NCBI GenBank assembly: GCA_021927905.1
Contig: BLLK01000069.1
Coordinates: 1,674,001-1,738,000, forward strand
Reading direction: 5' to 3'
DNA: 64,000 nucleotides
From: Chaetoceros tenuissimus
Taxonomy: Eukaryota; Bacillariophyta; Thalassiosirophyceae; Chaetocerotales; Chaetocerotaceae
Program-made: the position numbers and the translations under genes
Part shown: in pieces, positions 31,121 to 42,747 of the stretch
Layout of the letters: every line of letters starts with the position of its first letter
Position numbering within the stretch: position 1 is the first letter of the stretch
Notes under the pieces: model-generated
Told to the model about the DNA's origin: nothing
Databases searched by the model: none
What the model saw: only the letters and a program-made list of their open reading frames with translations

Positions 31121-32109
31121 TTATGTATACATGACCAAGAAGAATAATACCACAACCACAGCCGACAAAGCTAGAATTGTGCAAAGCTGAAACTTGTTCT
31201 TTGTTTTCAGCATCTTTGCTAATTTCCCTACGACAAGACCTAACTCTTCTTCTACATTTGTTAGGTCTTCATCTAGTTCCTTTAGCATCTTATTTTGTTG
31301 ACCTAGTTCTTCATGAATATTTTCCGCCATTCCACTGACTCTGACAACAGCACTATCTAATTCGTCCAAAGTCTCGTCTTGTTGCTCCATCATAAGTTGC
31401 GCACTAGCATGATTGTTCTCTATAAAATTGGCTTCTTCGTTATCCATACTCTTTGTTGGCGAGAGATTCAGTCTACGCTTAGTCAACGACCTTTGATCCC
31501 TGAGCATTTTTGTTTTAATACCTTGAGAGTTCATTCCATCTTTGCATGTTTTTATTCTACTCATGCAACTCATTGTGAAACTTTTTCTCTCAATTAATTC
31601 AGCGTCAGTGATATTCGGGAATTTTTCTCTTTTCTTTTCCACCATTTTAACCGTTGTCTGTAAATCTTTCAGTGTAGATTCTGCATTTTTAATATGCCTT
31701 TTTAATTCTTTCTTTCCTTCTTTGACTGCAGCTTTGTTTGCAGCAGTATCCTTGAAGCATCGAGGTAAGAATCACATATAACATTAGATTTATCAAATTG
31801 AAACATCATTTTCCAAGGGCTACTTACTGTATCCTTGACCAATCTCTCGTATCGTTCCAAGCTATCCTCAACTAAATCTAATTTAATCACCAAATCCTCT
31901 TTGAACACATAATATGGATCGTCACTATTGCCATTCATGGAACTTTCCCCCCGTTCTTCATCAACTTCAGAACTCATGAGAGACTTTCTTAGCTCTGAAG
32001 ATTTTTTAATCCTACCGGTCTTGACTTGACCATTGCTCTTTGTTTCTGAATTTGCATCAAAGGATTTTGATGCGGAGATATTCTCTTCTCCTAGCTCTGA
32101 GTACTGCAT
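31121..32109 (-). CDS. Qc-SNARE of the syntaxin-6/SYP6 type
   Basis: Exon 1 is 32109-31828 and exon 2 is 31750-31121, with a 77-bp intron (gtaagtagcc to cttcaag, phase 0); 303 residues. The N-terminal domain follows the syntaxin-6 pattern (DDPYYVFKEDLVIKLDLVED, then FPNITDAELIERKSF). The SNARE helix runs LMMEQQDETLDELDSAVVRV to NKMLKELDEDLTN, with Gln at the central layer (GQQNKML). A single C-terminal anchor follows (LCTILALSAVVVVLFFLVMY). These SNAREs act in trans-Golgi/endosome fusion. An alternative splice choice upstream would add a frame ending in 35 odd residues; the chosen junction gives the best family fit. Confidence 0.88.
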
Positions 32110-32570
32110 ATCTTTTTATCTCTATCGTTTCTGTATCGTAGTCCTTGGAACCTTCTTCAATTATGAGAAAGCTGGGAAGATGCTATATTGCTATACTTCA
32201 CGATAGTCTAGTTGCGAGTACGAGATGATTTTAATAAATATGTGTAAAGTATGACCTAGTTTATCAATGGTGCTGATTGTTTCCTCTCTCTTCATTTCGA
32301 ATGGGAAAGACCAAGAAGTCTTGTGAGCGCCAAAAATAAAATATAACGGTCCACTAAAATACCATGAAGATGTCCATGTCTATGACGACGATATGACGCA
32401 CTAAAGGATAGAAAGGATGAGGTCACCACTTCTTCACCATCACTGCCATTTGCGACCATCTGTAATTCTGATGACAAACATAAACAGAGGAGATTCTTCT
32501 TTTTCATTTTCTTCTCAAGATTCTTTCCATCATAGTTTTGAAAGAAGGCCTCAATGCCGAATTACAAACA
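32110..32570. other. Divergent intergenic region between the SNARE gene and the plastid RRM gene
   Basis: No gene is supported. A 71-codon minus-strand frame (32292-32507) has no domain. The RRM protein's frame begins at 32538, but its signal peptide suggests translation starts at 32571. Confidence 0.4.
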
Positions 32571-33485
32571 ATGACAAACAACTCTAGAAAATTTTCTAAA
32601 TCAAAGCAGGGGCATCTATTCGCTGTCTCGTTCCTTGCAGCGCTAGCATGTTCAAACGCATTTCATCAGGTAATGATTCCATCTGCACGCAGTAGGCCAA
32701 GTCACGCAAATGGTAGGATTGGACAATTCGGATTGAATCCAGTTGATCAATCTTCAGCTTTATTCTACCATGATAGAGAAATGGACATCATGGAAGAATT
32801 TGTAGGAGGTAGACGCTATGAAATGGTTGAATTGCCTGATTCTCTTGTGGAGACGACACTTTTTGTAGGCAATCTTTGCGAGTTTGTCACAGATGAAATG
32901 CTATCTGCCATTTTTCAACAGGCCAGTTCATTGAACTTCATACCAGCCGTTGTTTGTCGTAAACCAAACTCTTCTTCTCTCAAATATGGCTTTGTAACGT
33001 TCCCAACAGTAGATGAAAAAGAGGTAGGTATTTTTATTCTTGGAACATACCGTATGTCGTAGTTGACTTGTCATTTTTAAGAATGTTCTGACACTTGACA
33101 TCATTGTCATTTTCAGCTTGCAATCATACGCTTCAGTGGATATCTTTTGAATAATCGCCCTATGAAGGTCGAAACAATTGTAGATTACAAATATCGTGTA
33201 AGGGTACCTGAACAACTTGTGCAATACACTGTTGGAGAATCAAAAAAGACCAGAGATGGATCTAGGAATACAATGCGAGTAGTTCAAAATGCTAGTAGAG
33301 AGCCTGAGAAATCTGTTCGTGATAAGAGACGCAAGAATAAATTTTCAAATAGAGGAAGTAGTGCATCACGAACATCTGAAACCACATCTTCTTCCTATGA
33401 TAGAAACAAGGGTAAGAAGAAGAGGATGGAGAGGCGCAAAGCTAGAAAGAGAAGGGACAATTTTGATGGAAAGCTTTGGATGTAA
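32538..33485 (+). CDS. Plastid-targeted RRM RNA-binding protein
   Basis: Exon 1 is 32538-33023 and exon 2 is 33117-33485, with a 93-bp intron (gtaggtattt to ttttcag, phase 0). The ATG at 32571 is preferred because it leads directly into a signal peptide (LFAVSFLAALACSNAFHQV), where SNA|FHQ resembles the diatom plastid cleavage site; that gives 273 residues. The RRM is built across the splice: TLFVGNLCEFVTDEML (RNP2) in exon 1, YGFVTFPTVDEKE (RNP1) at its end, and LNNRPMKVETI in exon 2. A Lys/Arg/Ser-rich tail follows and could add RNA affinity. A role in chloroplast mRNA handling is inference. Confidence 0.75.
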
Positions 33486-33816
33486 ATGTCCAAAGTATTG
33501 GATTGTTCCATTGCAAATGAAATCTTGCATGGAAATAAATAATGAAGATATGTAACAAGGGGTTGAACTGCTAATTTTGAGTACTAGCTAGTCACGATTT
33601 GAAAGTTTGGCGAATTTGTTCTAAAAGGTACATATTGTACTTCACTGTGTACTAAGAGCATTTTGCTGGCTTCATGATCATTGTAATAAAATAAGACAAA
33701 AAGAAAATTATAAAATTTCATGTTGTCGTAGAAAAATACAATTGCAAGAACTCATTCGGAACAGATTTGATGTTATAATTATGCTAGTAGTGCAATGCTT
33801 CGACGGACTTCTTTGT
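33486..33816. other. Convergent 3' region, 331 bp
   Basis: Between the RRM gene (plus) and the metalloprotease gene (minus). A+T-rich, with no gene visible. Confidence 0.4.
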
Positions 33817-36202
33817 CTAATAGTATCCACCTCTATGATTTCTTCTCTCGTAATAGTCATCACTTCTTTGAAGTTTTTTCCTCTTGTCTTTCTTTGGCCA
33901 AAAAGTTGAACAAATGCAGAGCAGTAATAAAAGAAATAGAACAAGGATAGCAGATGCCCATATCCAAGATGCAGTCTCCCATGTATCTGGATTTTCCGTA
34001 AAGACAGCAATAAGTGGATCAAAGAATTTGTCTGTATTCAAATTCTCCAAACCACTTTCATCTGCAATATATTTCCCATCCAATGGAGCAGTCTCTGCAC
34101 ATCCAGGACTAGTATCTGACGAGTCAAAACATTCACATTTTGGAGCAACGTCGCCATTCTCATTAAGATTCTCCCAATTACAAACTCCACGACCTGCGCA
34201 GTTGGCCGGACAAAACATATCAGGACATACATCAGAAAGTCTTGGGCATATGATTGTTGAGGAAAGGGTAGCATCGATGACATCCTTCTCAATTTTGATC
34301 TCTTGGAAATCATAATCACATGTCACCCAACCGTCAGATACAGTATTTCCATTCTTCACTTTCACCGCGACTTGCAATTTGCGAAGCTCAAGGTTACATG
34401 CCGACTTGTAACAACGTCCAGTTCCACTTGAACTTTCGAAGCATTTTGAGTTTTCTCCCTAAAGAAGACAAAAAAAGGTAATGAGGTTTTGAATGAATCA
34501 GCTTCAAGAATACAATCGAGCAATGTCTAAGAAAGAACTTACATAGGATTCCCCATAAAAACTCACTAGACTACCATTGTCTTCGAGACGACAATCCAAT
34601 TGATGAGCATTTGATCTATATATCGACCCAAATACAGGGCAGTAATCAACCTGTTTTGTACCTCCTAAACTTGGTTTTGAAAAGTATTGGAAGCGTTCTG
34701 GAGGATCCTCCTGATTAATAAATACACTATAGTCAACAAGGTTACATCCTGCTTTGTAGTGATGTGATGGTGAGCATCCTCTGTCGCCAGAATCAGCACA
34801 GAAATATCCTCTTCCATACTCTGGTACAACAGTCTCGCCATTGTCATCTTTGACTAAACAAGGCTTATTTACGAAATCGCAGCCTGCTCCATGTCCCCAC
34901 GGTACAAGTTCAGTCATTGTAAAGTTAGCACTGTACCACCCACTATCCTCAAAGAGTGCGAGTGCTGAAAGAATTGGGACGAATGAGATTTGGCACGAAA
35001 AGTTAATGATTTGGACGAACAAATTTAAACTTACTTAAAGGACTCAAAATGACACTTGTAGGAGAAACAATTCCAGACAAAGACTCTGGATAAAACAATC
35101 TTTCATCCCAGTGGTCACCAGTACAAGAGTTAGCTCCTGTTGGCTGGTTCTCTAACTGAGCTCCTTCGAGTGACTGGCAATTAAAATGATTTCTTGCAAC
35201 AGCGCGGACTTTCGGAGTGACAATAAGTGCATGTCTTTGTCCATTCTCAGCATTAACAAATTTTAAAGTATCTTCACTAGGCATTCTCAATGTTCTTGTA
35301 GCTCCATCAACACACTCAACTGTTGTTCTTGAGAAAGGTCTTGGAGTCCTTGGCTTAATATCGACAGAATCCCAAAAATATTTGTAAGAGTTGCTAGACA
35401 TTCCAAAGACATGAGCAGCTTCGTGGATTGCGACATCGACATTATCTTGAATAATACTTGGATGAGCTGTTCCTTCATCATCGAGTTTGATTTGATCTAA
35501 GCAAAAGTTAATTGCTCCAGCAGTTGGTCTATCATATTGATCAGAATTACAAGAAACAGCAACTGCAAGGGTTGAAGGTCCACAGAAAGTCGCACTTGAA
35601 GAAGCGCTGATGTATAGTATAATATCTGTGTCGGCGATACCATTAGTGATGTGTTCATTTGGAACTTTTGTAAACTGATTATGTCCACAGAATCCATCCT
35701 CTGTAAGTTCTGTTGTTGAAAGCTTCAGTGGATTTCCATTGAGACTTCCCACAGGTACAACTTTGAGTGCAGAACTCCAAAAGTTCTTCATTTTAGGCAA
35801 AATTTCATTCGTGACAAAATCAATCTGCTTTCCATTTGCATCGTTCCTTAGACTGTTCATTGCATCAAGGTGAAACGTGATTCTAATTGGTTTGAAATAA
35901 TTTTTAATCTGTTCATCTGTCAAAAGTTTGCGTCTCTCCTTATCGTAGATTGGGTGGTCGTAGTCTACCTTATGATTCGGGTCTCCCAATACACCAGTTC
36001 TGCGATAATGTGTTGATTCTGTCTCAATTTCATGGATAGCTCTTCGTACATGAGCGTTTTCTTCTCCATATATTCTCTGAAATGGAGGAATTCGTTCAGG
36101 TTCCTGGGAGCCTCTAATTGTTGAAGTGCTAGAAGCTGCTGCTACGACACATGCAGTTGATGCAAGTAGCAACGATTTGAGTCCACTCTTGAGGAAGACC
36201 AT
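33817..36202 (-). CDS. Leishmanolysin-type (M8) zinc metalloprotease with C-terminal membrane anchor
   Basis: Three exons, 36202-35035, 34964-34543 and 34458-33817, with introns of 70 and 84 bp; 743 residues. Signal peptide LLLASTACVVAAASS. The active site HEAAHVFG is at residues 260-267, and the third zinc ligand His is in GDHWDERLFYPES (about 364), the M8 arrangement. ALFEDSGWY and a Cys-rich domain follow, then an EGF-like CPANCAGRGVCN and one membrane helix (ASAILVLFLLLLLCICSTFW) before a short basic tail. M8 proteases cut peptides at cell surfaces or in vesicles. The conserved Gly and Met of the metzincin turn are less clear here. The exon joins restore the family pattern at each boundary. 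Confidence 0.85.
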
Positions 36203-36839
36203 ATTGATATCTGTTGTTGGCTATGAGTTCTGACACTTGAATACAATCATATAATTCACAATATGTAATACTATGTTGTGTGGAATGGGTTTTGATGGAG
36301 ATGAGACGGGCAGAGCCAGTAGTATTTCAATCTTGTTCATGGTAGAAAGCGGGTTCCTGTTCGTTTACAAGACATGACTGGAGGGAAATTTTCAGTCTCT
36401 GTTCTTTTTTTGGCGGGCAACTCAACGCACGGATAAATTGAAATTAGATTGACCGCGTTTTTCGAACATTTTTTGAGAATTTTTATGCCTTGAGCAAATT
36501 CAAATAGTCCATAGTCTACCTACCGTTATGCTTAATTATAAAACATTTGCAAGCTTTGAGGAAGTCTTCAAGGTATTGTTTTGCTCAGCAATAGAAGAAG
36601 AGTAGTATTACTTATTTCTTTTTTGATAAAGGGCGACGTCAATGGCTATTTCATACTGATTTCGTATTTGACATCTAATAAAATGTTCTTTGGTAATGTA
36701 ATTAGAATGAAATCCTATTCCATATTGCTACGCATGATTATTTTTAAAAGTTTAAAATAAAAGCTTTGCTTGATTTTTTATTTATATGCAATACTGTAAC
36801 TCACTTTAATTTTGTTTTGCTGAAGTCTTTCATATTATA
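36203..36839. other. Intergenic region, 637 bp
   Basis: Upstream of the metalloprotease gene (minus) and downstream of the CS-domain gene (minus). No ORF, repeat or RNA motif stands out. Confidence 0.4.
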
Positions 36840-37658
36840 TTAAATACTTTGCTTCTCTTTGTTTTTTATCTTTTCTTTGAACATACGATGCGCTTCTTCC
36901 CAACTTTGTTTCCACTCATCATGTTTGTCTTTGTTGCTATTGGAAGAAGTACGGCCTTCTATGCCAGACACGACATCTATTTCGGGAAAATGAATCAAGG
37001 GACGACTCCACCATACAGTTAAACCCTGCATAGGAACTGCTTTCAACAATGTAATGCGAATCATCTTCATGTTAGAGTTAGTAACATCAATCTCCCAATC
37101 GATTTCTTCTTCATCTTGTGGTAAATATACTGGATACCCTGTGTATCCCTGGAGTAGAGGTTCAGTACAACCTTTAGCTGTCACAATTAGCTTGCCTTTG
37201 CTACCTTCAACACCATCAATAATGTTTTCTGTTCCCACCGCACAAAATCTATCTTGATAAGACAAGGCGCCATGAAATTTAACCCTGATATCTTTGCTAG
37301 CTATTGTATTGCAATCATATATTATTGAAATGTTGACTTCGTTTCTATCTTGTGACCATAAAATCTCATTGCCACTTTTAGGATCAACATAAGATGAGCC
37401 ATTCTTTGTACATATTTTTCTCTTTTTTACATTTTTGGAAATGCTGGAGTCATTTGGCACAGGTGGCGTTGATGATGGCTCTTTCTCTTTTTGAATAGTA
37501 GGAGAAGGAGCAATAGATACTCCATTGGACGAAAAGGTAACAGAACTGCTCTCATCTAATCGCGTTACTGCTGGTACTTCTTCATTCATGGAGGAGTCCT
37601 CGTCATCTGACCCATAATCGATCTTGTCCCATTTCGAGTAATCTATCCCTCCTGGCAT
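36840..37658 (-). CDS. CS (p23/NudC-like) domain protein
   Basis: Single exon. The frame is open from 37745, but the ATG at 37658 is chosen because the sequence from there (MPGGIDYSKWDKIDYGSDDE) matches the usual start of such proteins; 272 residues. A Ser/Pro linker leads to a CS-type beta-sandwich (EILWSQDRNEVNISIIYD, DIRVKFHGALSY, then IDWEIDVTNSNMKMIRITL). The C-terminus carries KQSWEEAHRMFKEKI, a short helix common in this group. CS domains usually contact Hsp90 or other chaperones; the client is unknown. The first 29 in-frame residues (37745-37659) are probably 5' UTR. Confidence 0.6.
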   Translation of the reverse strand: MPGGIDYSKWDKIDYGSDDEDSSMNEEVPAVTRLDESSSVTFSSNGVSIAPSPTIQKEKEPSSTPPVPNDSSISKNVKKRKICTKNGSSYVDPKSGNEILWSQDRNEVNISIIYDCNTIASKDIRVKFHGALSYQDRFCAVGTENIIDGVEGSKGKLIVTAKGCTEPLLQGYTGYPVYLPQDEEEIDWEIDVTNSNMKMIRITLLKAVPMQGLTVWWSRPLIHFPEIDVVSGIEGRTSSNSNKDKHDEWKQSWEEAHRMFKEKIKNKEKQSI

Positions 37659-37964
37659 GATTGAGATTAGAAATAAGCGTTTTAGGAATCCATTTTGAGA
37701 GGAAGGGAATGGGGATTCTTCGAGGGATAGAGAGAGAGTGATCAATGGAATCTGGAGATCCCTGTTCGGTTGGGGCTTCCCAACTTTCGTATTTTGCTGA
37801 AAAGTTCAATTTGGTTCAATGTTATGAAGATAGGATAGTGGATTCAAAAAATGAGGAATTATGGTTTTATGTTTATTCTTCTTTTATAAAAAATATCTCA
37901 TGAGGTCCTGTCCAATACCGCACGTAATAGATATTCATCAATATATGTCTTGGTTAAGGGTAAT
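37659..37964. other. Intergenic region, 306 bp
   Basis: Upstream of the CS-domain gene and downstream of the light-harvesting gene, both on the minus strand. No other feature is seen. Confidence 0.4.
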
Positions 37965-38003
37965 TTACATCTCTCCAACAATTGGGATGGATCCTCCAAG
38001 TTG

Positions 38004-38036
<33 letters not shown>

Positions 38037-38561
38037 TGCAGCACGTCCGTTGTTCAACTCAATTCCTCTCTTGGAAAGCTTGGTCTCCTCATCGAAGGAG
38101 TCCCAGCCGAAGTCGATGAATTCATTACGGAAGTCTCCAGGGAACTCTCCTCCAGTGATGTCCTTCATTACGAAGAGCTCAAGGAATCCAACGAAAGCTA
38201 CAATCTGAAGAAGTCCACCTTGTGGGATAGCGTTTACTGCTGCCCATCCATCTGGGATAGAGTCGAAGGAGGTTCCAGAGTAGTCAATGTTTCCTGGAAG
38301 GTGAACTCCAGCACGAGTGATGATGTTTCCAAGGAAAGCAAGCTGAGCAATACGTCCGTGCTTTACCTCAACGTAACGAAGGCGGTCGAAACGTTCTTGG
38401 TCAGCATCATCAAGAAGTCCAAGAGGATCGAAGAATCCAAGTGGTGGCTGTACTCCAAGCTCGCCTTCGAAAGCGTTAAGAGCAGTGGAGGTCTGAGCAA
38501 CCTTGGAAGGTGCGAATGCAGCAGCAGATGCGATAAGGGATGCAAGGATAGCGGTCTTCAT
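37965..38561 (-). CDS. Fucoxanthin-chlorophyll a/c light-harvesting protein
   Basis: Single exon, 198 residues. The frame extends upstream, but MKTAILASLIASAAAFAPSK at 38561 is a textbook diatom plastid precursor, so I start there. Helix 1 has YVEVKHGRIAQLAFLG, with the Glu-x-x-His-Gly-Arg chlorophyll ligand pattern. Helix 3 has IELNNGRAAMMGILGLMVHE. PLGFFDPLGLL precedes helix 1. This is an FCP of the Lhcf-like type, which binds fucoxanthin and chlorophylls a and c in the thylakoid. A 222-codon frame on the opposite strand (37950-38618) mirrors the biased codons of this gene and is not called. Confidence 0.95.
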
Positions 38562-38919
38562 TATGTTGTTGATTTGTTTGTTTCTAAAAATTATGAGCTT
38601 TGGAATTGGAACTTTTGAAGAGAAAGAATTTTCAAACTTTGCACGACGTTGCATTTTTTTGACAACTTCATGTTGAGGTGTATCTTTTGCTTGAAGTAAA
38701 ATAGATCTTTGGAAAGGCCTTCTTTTTCATGTCTTTTAGCTTGCTTGGTTGAAGCAAAGATAGATACGTGACATCCTCCTCGCTCACCTGTCTGATATCT
38801 TCTAATGTTACTATTCTAAACTCTAATTTCTAATTGATAGTTGGTACAATACCATAGTTAGTAGGAATACTATTCACATTCTTATAGCCCCTGATTGCAA
38901 GAAACTGTGATACACAAAA
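38562..38919. promoter_or_regulatory. Divergent promoter region of the light-harvesting gene and a plastid repeat protein
   Basis: A 358-bp gap is shared by two genes for plastid-targeted proteins read in opposite directions. No clear named element is visible. Common light or nutrient regulation is inference. Confidence 0.4.
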
Positions 38920-40119
38920 ATGAAGATTTGTCAAGCAGCAATCCTTTCAATTTTAACTACCGTCGAAATCACCAATGCATTTTCACCTGTTTACAGTGGA
39001 AATAAGTTGACAGATTCAACGGTAGCTCAGGCATATGTCATTACAGCGCTCGATGCTAAGAAAAAGAAGGAGAAAAAGAAGAAGAAAAAGTCTGCTACAG
39101 CTACTATTACATCACCTGCAGCTGTCGCAATTGTAGACTCAGATGAAAGTATTGATGAAATTGCTACTGAAGTTCTAAGTGATGTATTGGCAAATGATGT
39201 ACCTGGAATGAAGGAAGATAATGAAATATTCCAAAGATCTCTACTTTCAGCAAGATTTGCGATTGATTCAAAAGCAAGGGAAATTCAGAGGCAGAAGGCG
39301 GAAGAGGAAGAGGAGAAAGCACGTATTGCTGCTGAAGAGGAAGCAGCTAGAATCAAAGCAGAGAAAGAGGAGAAAGCACGTATTGCTGCTGAAGAGGAAG
39401 CAGCTAGAACCAAAGCAGAGGAAGCTGCTGAAGAGGAAGCAGCTAGAATCAAGGCTGAGGAAGAGGAGAAAGCACGTATTGCTGCTGAAGAGGAAGCAGC
39501 TAGAATCAAGGCTGAGGAAGAGGAGAAAGCACGTATTGCTGCTGAAGAGGAAGCAGCTAGAATCAAGGCTGAGGAAGAGGAGAAAGCACGCATTGCTGCT
39601 GAAGAGGAAGCAGCTAGAATCAAGGCTGAGGAAGAGGAGAAAGCACGCATTGCTGCTGAAGAGGAAGCAGCTAGAATCAAGGCTGAGGAAGAGGAGAAAG
39701 CACGTATTGCTGCTGAAAAAGAAAGACTTCGAGAAATTTCTGGTAAGTGACAAAATCACAGTAAAAGTCTAAATGAAGCCAATGATTTTTCAAAATGTTC
39801 TAATCATCTCCTGATAGCTGCGAAGGAAAAGAAACAGAGGGCGATTCTTGCAACTAGACTTGAACGGGAAATGGTAGAAAGGGAGAGAGTCCAGGCAATT
39901 CTAAGAGCTCAAGCTGAGCGTGAGCAGGCAATAATTGAAGCCAGGAAACAACCAAAATCGCCAGAGGAAGAAAAGATCTTAGCAGCTAAGTATGGTGGTA
40001 TTGATGACCTGGGTGAACGCGCATTTGCTATCTTATCTGATCTAGGAATTGTATCATTGACTCCAGATCCATCATCTAGCGATTACGATGCATCTCATGA
40101 TGATGAGATTGCAGTATAA
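38920..40119 (+). CDS. Plastid-targeted, repeat-rich charged coiled-coil protein
   Basis: Exon 1 is 38920-39742 and exon 2 is 39818-40119, with a 75-bp intron (gtaagtgaca to ctgatag, phase 1); 374 residues. A signal peptide ends TNAFSPVYS, the plastid-import type. After a Lys run ([12 protein letters not shown]) comes a long charged helix made of a 19-residue unit ([19 protein letters not shown]), present as four near-identical copies (39451-39678) with diverged copies on both sides (39298-39450 and 39679-39720). The C-terminal exon is conserved-looking ([20 protein letters not shown]). The repeat is a single alpha-helix or coiled-coil type. No function is recognised. Long opposite-strand frames here (39268-39759 and 39285-39680) are artefacts of the repeat. 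Confidence 0.75.
39298..39720 (+). repeat. 57-nt in-frame tandem repeat
   Basis: Units begin at 39451, 39508, 39565, 39622 and 39679; the last decays after its middle. Four units are nearly identical apart from a CGT/CGC change at one Arg codon. Two diverged units and one shortened unit precede them. The period is a multiple of three, so copy-number change keeps the frame. Confidence 0.9.
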
Positions 40120-40353
40120 ATATCAGCACAACATGATGTTGAGCACTAATTTTACGAAGAATCCATTCACTTGAACTATGCTAACAAATATATTTAGAAT
40201 AAAGTAATTCAGACATAGGTATCTACGTAATGCATCTCACTTTCTTCGTCCTGGATGTTTTCTTTTTTACTATTGATTCTCGACTTATTTTATCCATTTC
40301 AAAAAAGGGGATAACCCATATTTTCACTTTCCGTCAATTATAAAAGAAAAGAA

Positions 40354-41682
40354 TTATATTTCATATTCATCATCATCGAACTCCATGTACTTTTTACGCC
40401 TTCTAAATATCTTCGGTGTTCTCGACTTCTTATTTTTCTTGCTCTTGAAAGTAGATGATGACCTTGTACTGAAAGAGGTATCGTGTGGATGAGGTGTCTT
40501 TGTAACAGACTGTATATTTTAACCAAGAAGGTGAAGTATTAGAAAGGTAAATGTTGAAACTGAAACAAAAGATATCACACTTACTGGACCATCTCTTTGA
40601 GAACTTACGTTGTTTGAGAAACTGTTGTCTGGAGTCTTCATGTCTGCAGTTGCAAAAGAGTCATGAGATAGATTTCCCTTTTGTATGTTACTTTGCCTAT
40701 CAAAAGATGACTCGACGCTGAAATCATTTGTCATCTTTCGTTGAACCTCGACAAGATCCTCGATCCTAGCCACATCATCATCACTCGCATCACTGCTCCC
40801 CGCAGTAGATGTTGGTGATGGTGCGTTTTCGTTCTCTGCACTGTCTGTGATTTCGAAACCTTGCTCTTTCGGTTCTTTTGGAGGAATACCGTGTTTCTTA
40901 TATAGAATCCGCTCAGCCTTTGCCATTTCTTCAAGTGTATGAGCAGATATTGCAGATATTCCATCATCATAGTTATAAGAGATGTTACTCTCTGAATCTT
41001 CAGATGCAGACGATCTATTCAATCCGTTCACCTCAGATAGTTCGTATCTCCCCACTCGAATACTATCACGATGCGTTTTTGTTGGAGTCTTTGCATTGTC
41101 AGAAGTCATTCTGTACTTCACTGCTTCCTCTTTCGCCTGTTCTTGCATCGCATACATCTTTTTTCTCTGTGTCGCCTTTTCTTGCTCTTCTCTCCGCTTT
41201 GTCATGAGAACAGCCTTGGCTGCTCTTCCATGATCATCTGAGTAATACTGTGCGTAATAGCATTCATCATTACTACTAGACTTTTGGAGATTTTGAAGAG
41301 CATTTCTAGCCTTTGTACCAAGTTTTGTAGGTTTACGCTTTGGATTGATTGTAAGACTATTGAATGATGATGATGCCAGATTATTTTGTATATTGCGGAC
41401 GATATTTTCATTGTCGTCTCTTCCACTATGTTGAGGGCAAGCTCCGGAACCAATACATGGTGCGAATAGAGTATTGAATACTTGTTTATGCAGTGGCCGC
41501 TCCTCATGGTGACTCGGTGTAGGAGTTTGAGAAGAGGAAGAGTGAGATGTAAGAGGGTTCGGATCAAGTGGCGTCGACGATACGTTATTTTTTATGCTAA
41601 CAATAGCATCGTTGATTCTCGACTTGATCTGCCCTGCGATGCCTTTGAGTTGCGATGTAGTTGACGCGTCTGAAGTAACCAT
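40354..41682 (-). CDS. Unknown charged, Ser-rich protein
   Basis: Exon 1 is 41682-40585 and exon 2 is 40509-40354, with a 75-bp intron (gtaagtgtga to atatacag); 417 residues. The start MVTSDAST at 41682 is preferred to the earlier in-frame Met. Notable parts are IKSRINDAIVSIKNN near the N-terminus, CYYAQYYSDDHGRAAKAVLM followed by a basic helix (about residues 140-195), and a basic C-terminus (SKKNKKSRTPKIFRRRKKY) ending in an acidic cluster. No domain is recognised. A second in-frame donor (GTAAGTTC, about 40609-40616) lies 24 nt upstream of the one used, so an isoform without eight residues (Val to Pro) is possible. Confidence 0.65.
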
Positions 41683-42747
41683 GATTAACTTTGACTTGTG
41701 AAAAGATTGCAGTAATATGATGACCAATTACAAATTGATTCTTTTAACTTTCGACGGACTACAGCTGTTGTCGGAACTCTAAATTGATGTAGATTTGTCA
41801 ATGAAGTAGAATGTTAGCTACAAAGATGGACTGGTTCAACCTTTCTATTGTATCCACGAAATGAAGAAAGTTAAAAAAAGAATGAAACTCGACTCAATCA
41901 AGATGATGAAGATAAAGCACGGCGTGGATATTCGGCTTCTTCAAATATACTGGAACGGATACTCGCTATTGTTTCGTGTGCACCTCAGGAAGAATCTGAG
42001 GACAAAGTGTATGATGGTGCACCTTTGATTGTTTCCTGTATTTCTTTCAGAAGAAACTCCCTTCTTCAAACTAATCAACTGATATGTTTTATGGATTAAG
42101 ACTGACGAGGATGCCGCTTTATGAATTCTCGCCGTTTTATTGCTTACTATGGACTAGCTCTCACTCTTTTTATTCATCACCATCCATGCATCTCTATCTC
42201 TCTCTTTAATTCAGAGTTACGGCAAAAGAAAGGCGAAGAACCACTTTTCATTCGGGAAAGGACTGTGCACGACTAAAATCCGATGTGGTTTGGCTATTTT
42301 GGTGCTTTTCTAAAATTGACATCTGAATGGGTTGTACCAAGAGGAAGTATCTGCACTTCATTAGACACAAAAACAATAGAGTGCAAGTTGTAATAACCAA
42401 TAGAAATGAATATAAAATTGAGAAGATTTCATGAAAGCGAAGTTTCATTTATATTCATGGCAAAGTTGAACCAGTGAACCACCAAGCAGTGAACCATCAT
42501 CGTCCACCATCCATGCTTCTTACCACGACCTGCTAAACGGGACAAGATTTTCCTCTATCGTCTGTACTGCGACAGTCACTCTTTCCGACATCCAACACTC
42601 CAAAAACTTCACATTTATTTTTGAATTAGGATACTCGTAAAATACATAGAAAATACTCAGTGTGGGTAGATGGCTGTGTTGATTACACAAATTGTATGTG
42701 CGGATAACGAAGTATAGAGAGGGTCCAAGTCTAGAAGTCATAATATA
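41683..42747. other. Long divergent intergenic region, 1065 bp
   Basis: No supported gene. A 66-codon minus-strand frame at 42248-42448 begins with a hydrophobic stretch but has no homologue I know and no clear promoter. The region should hold the promoters of the unknown gene (minus) and the ALKBH1-like gene (plus). Confidence 0.4.

Noticed and set aside
30813-31184. 123-codon minus-strand frame between PGRL1 and the SNARE gene
   Set aside because: It overlaps the SNARE stop region and has no domain.
37950-38618. A 222-codon frame on the plus strand over the light-harvesting gene
   Set aside because: It mirrors the strong codon bias of the LHC gene on the minus strand and has no domain or plausible start.
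39268-39759. Long minus-strand frames (163 and 131 codons) of Ser/Phe/Leu repeats
   Set aside because: They are the reverse reading of the 57-nt repeat in the plastid protein.
42248-42448. 66-codon frame beginning with a hydrophobic stretch
   Set aside because: No homology, no supporting promoter, and inside a long A+T-rich intergenic region.
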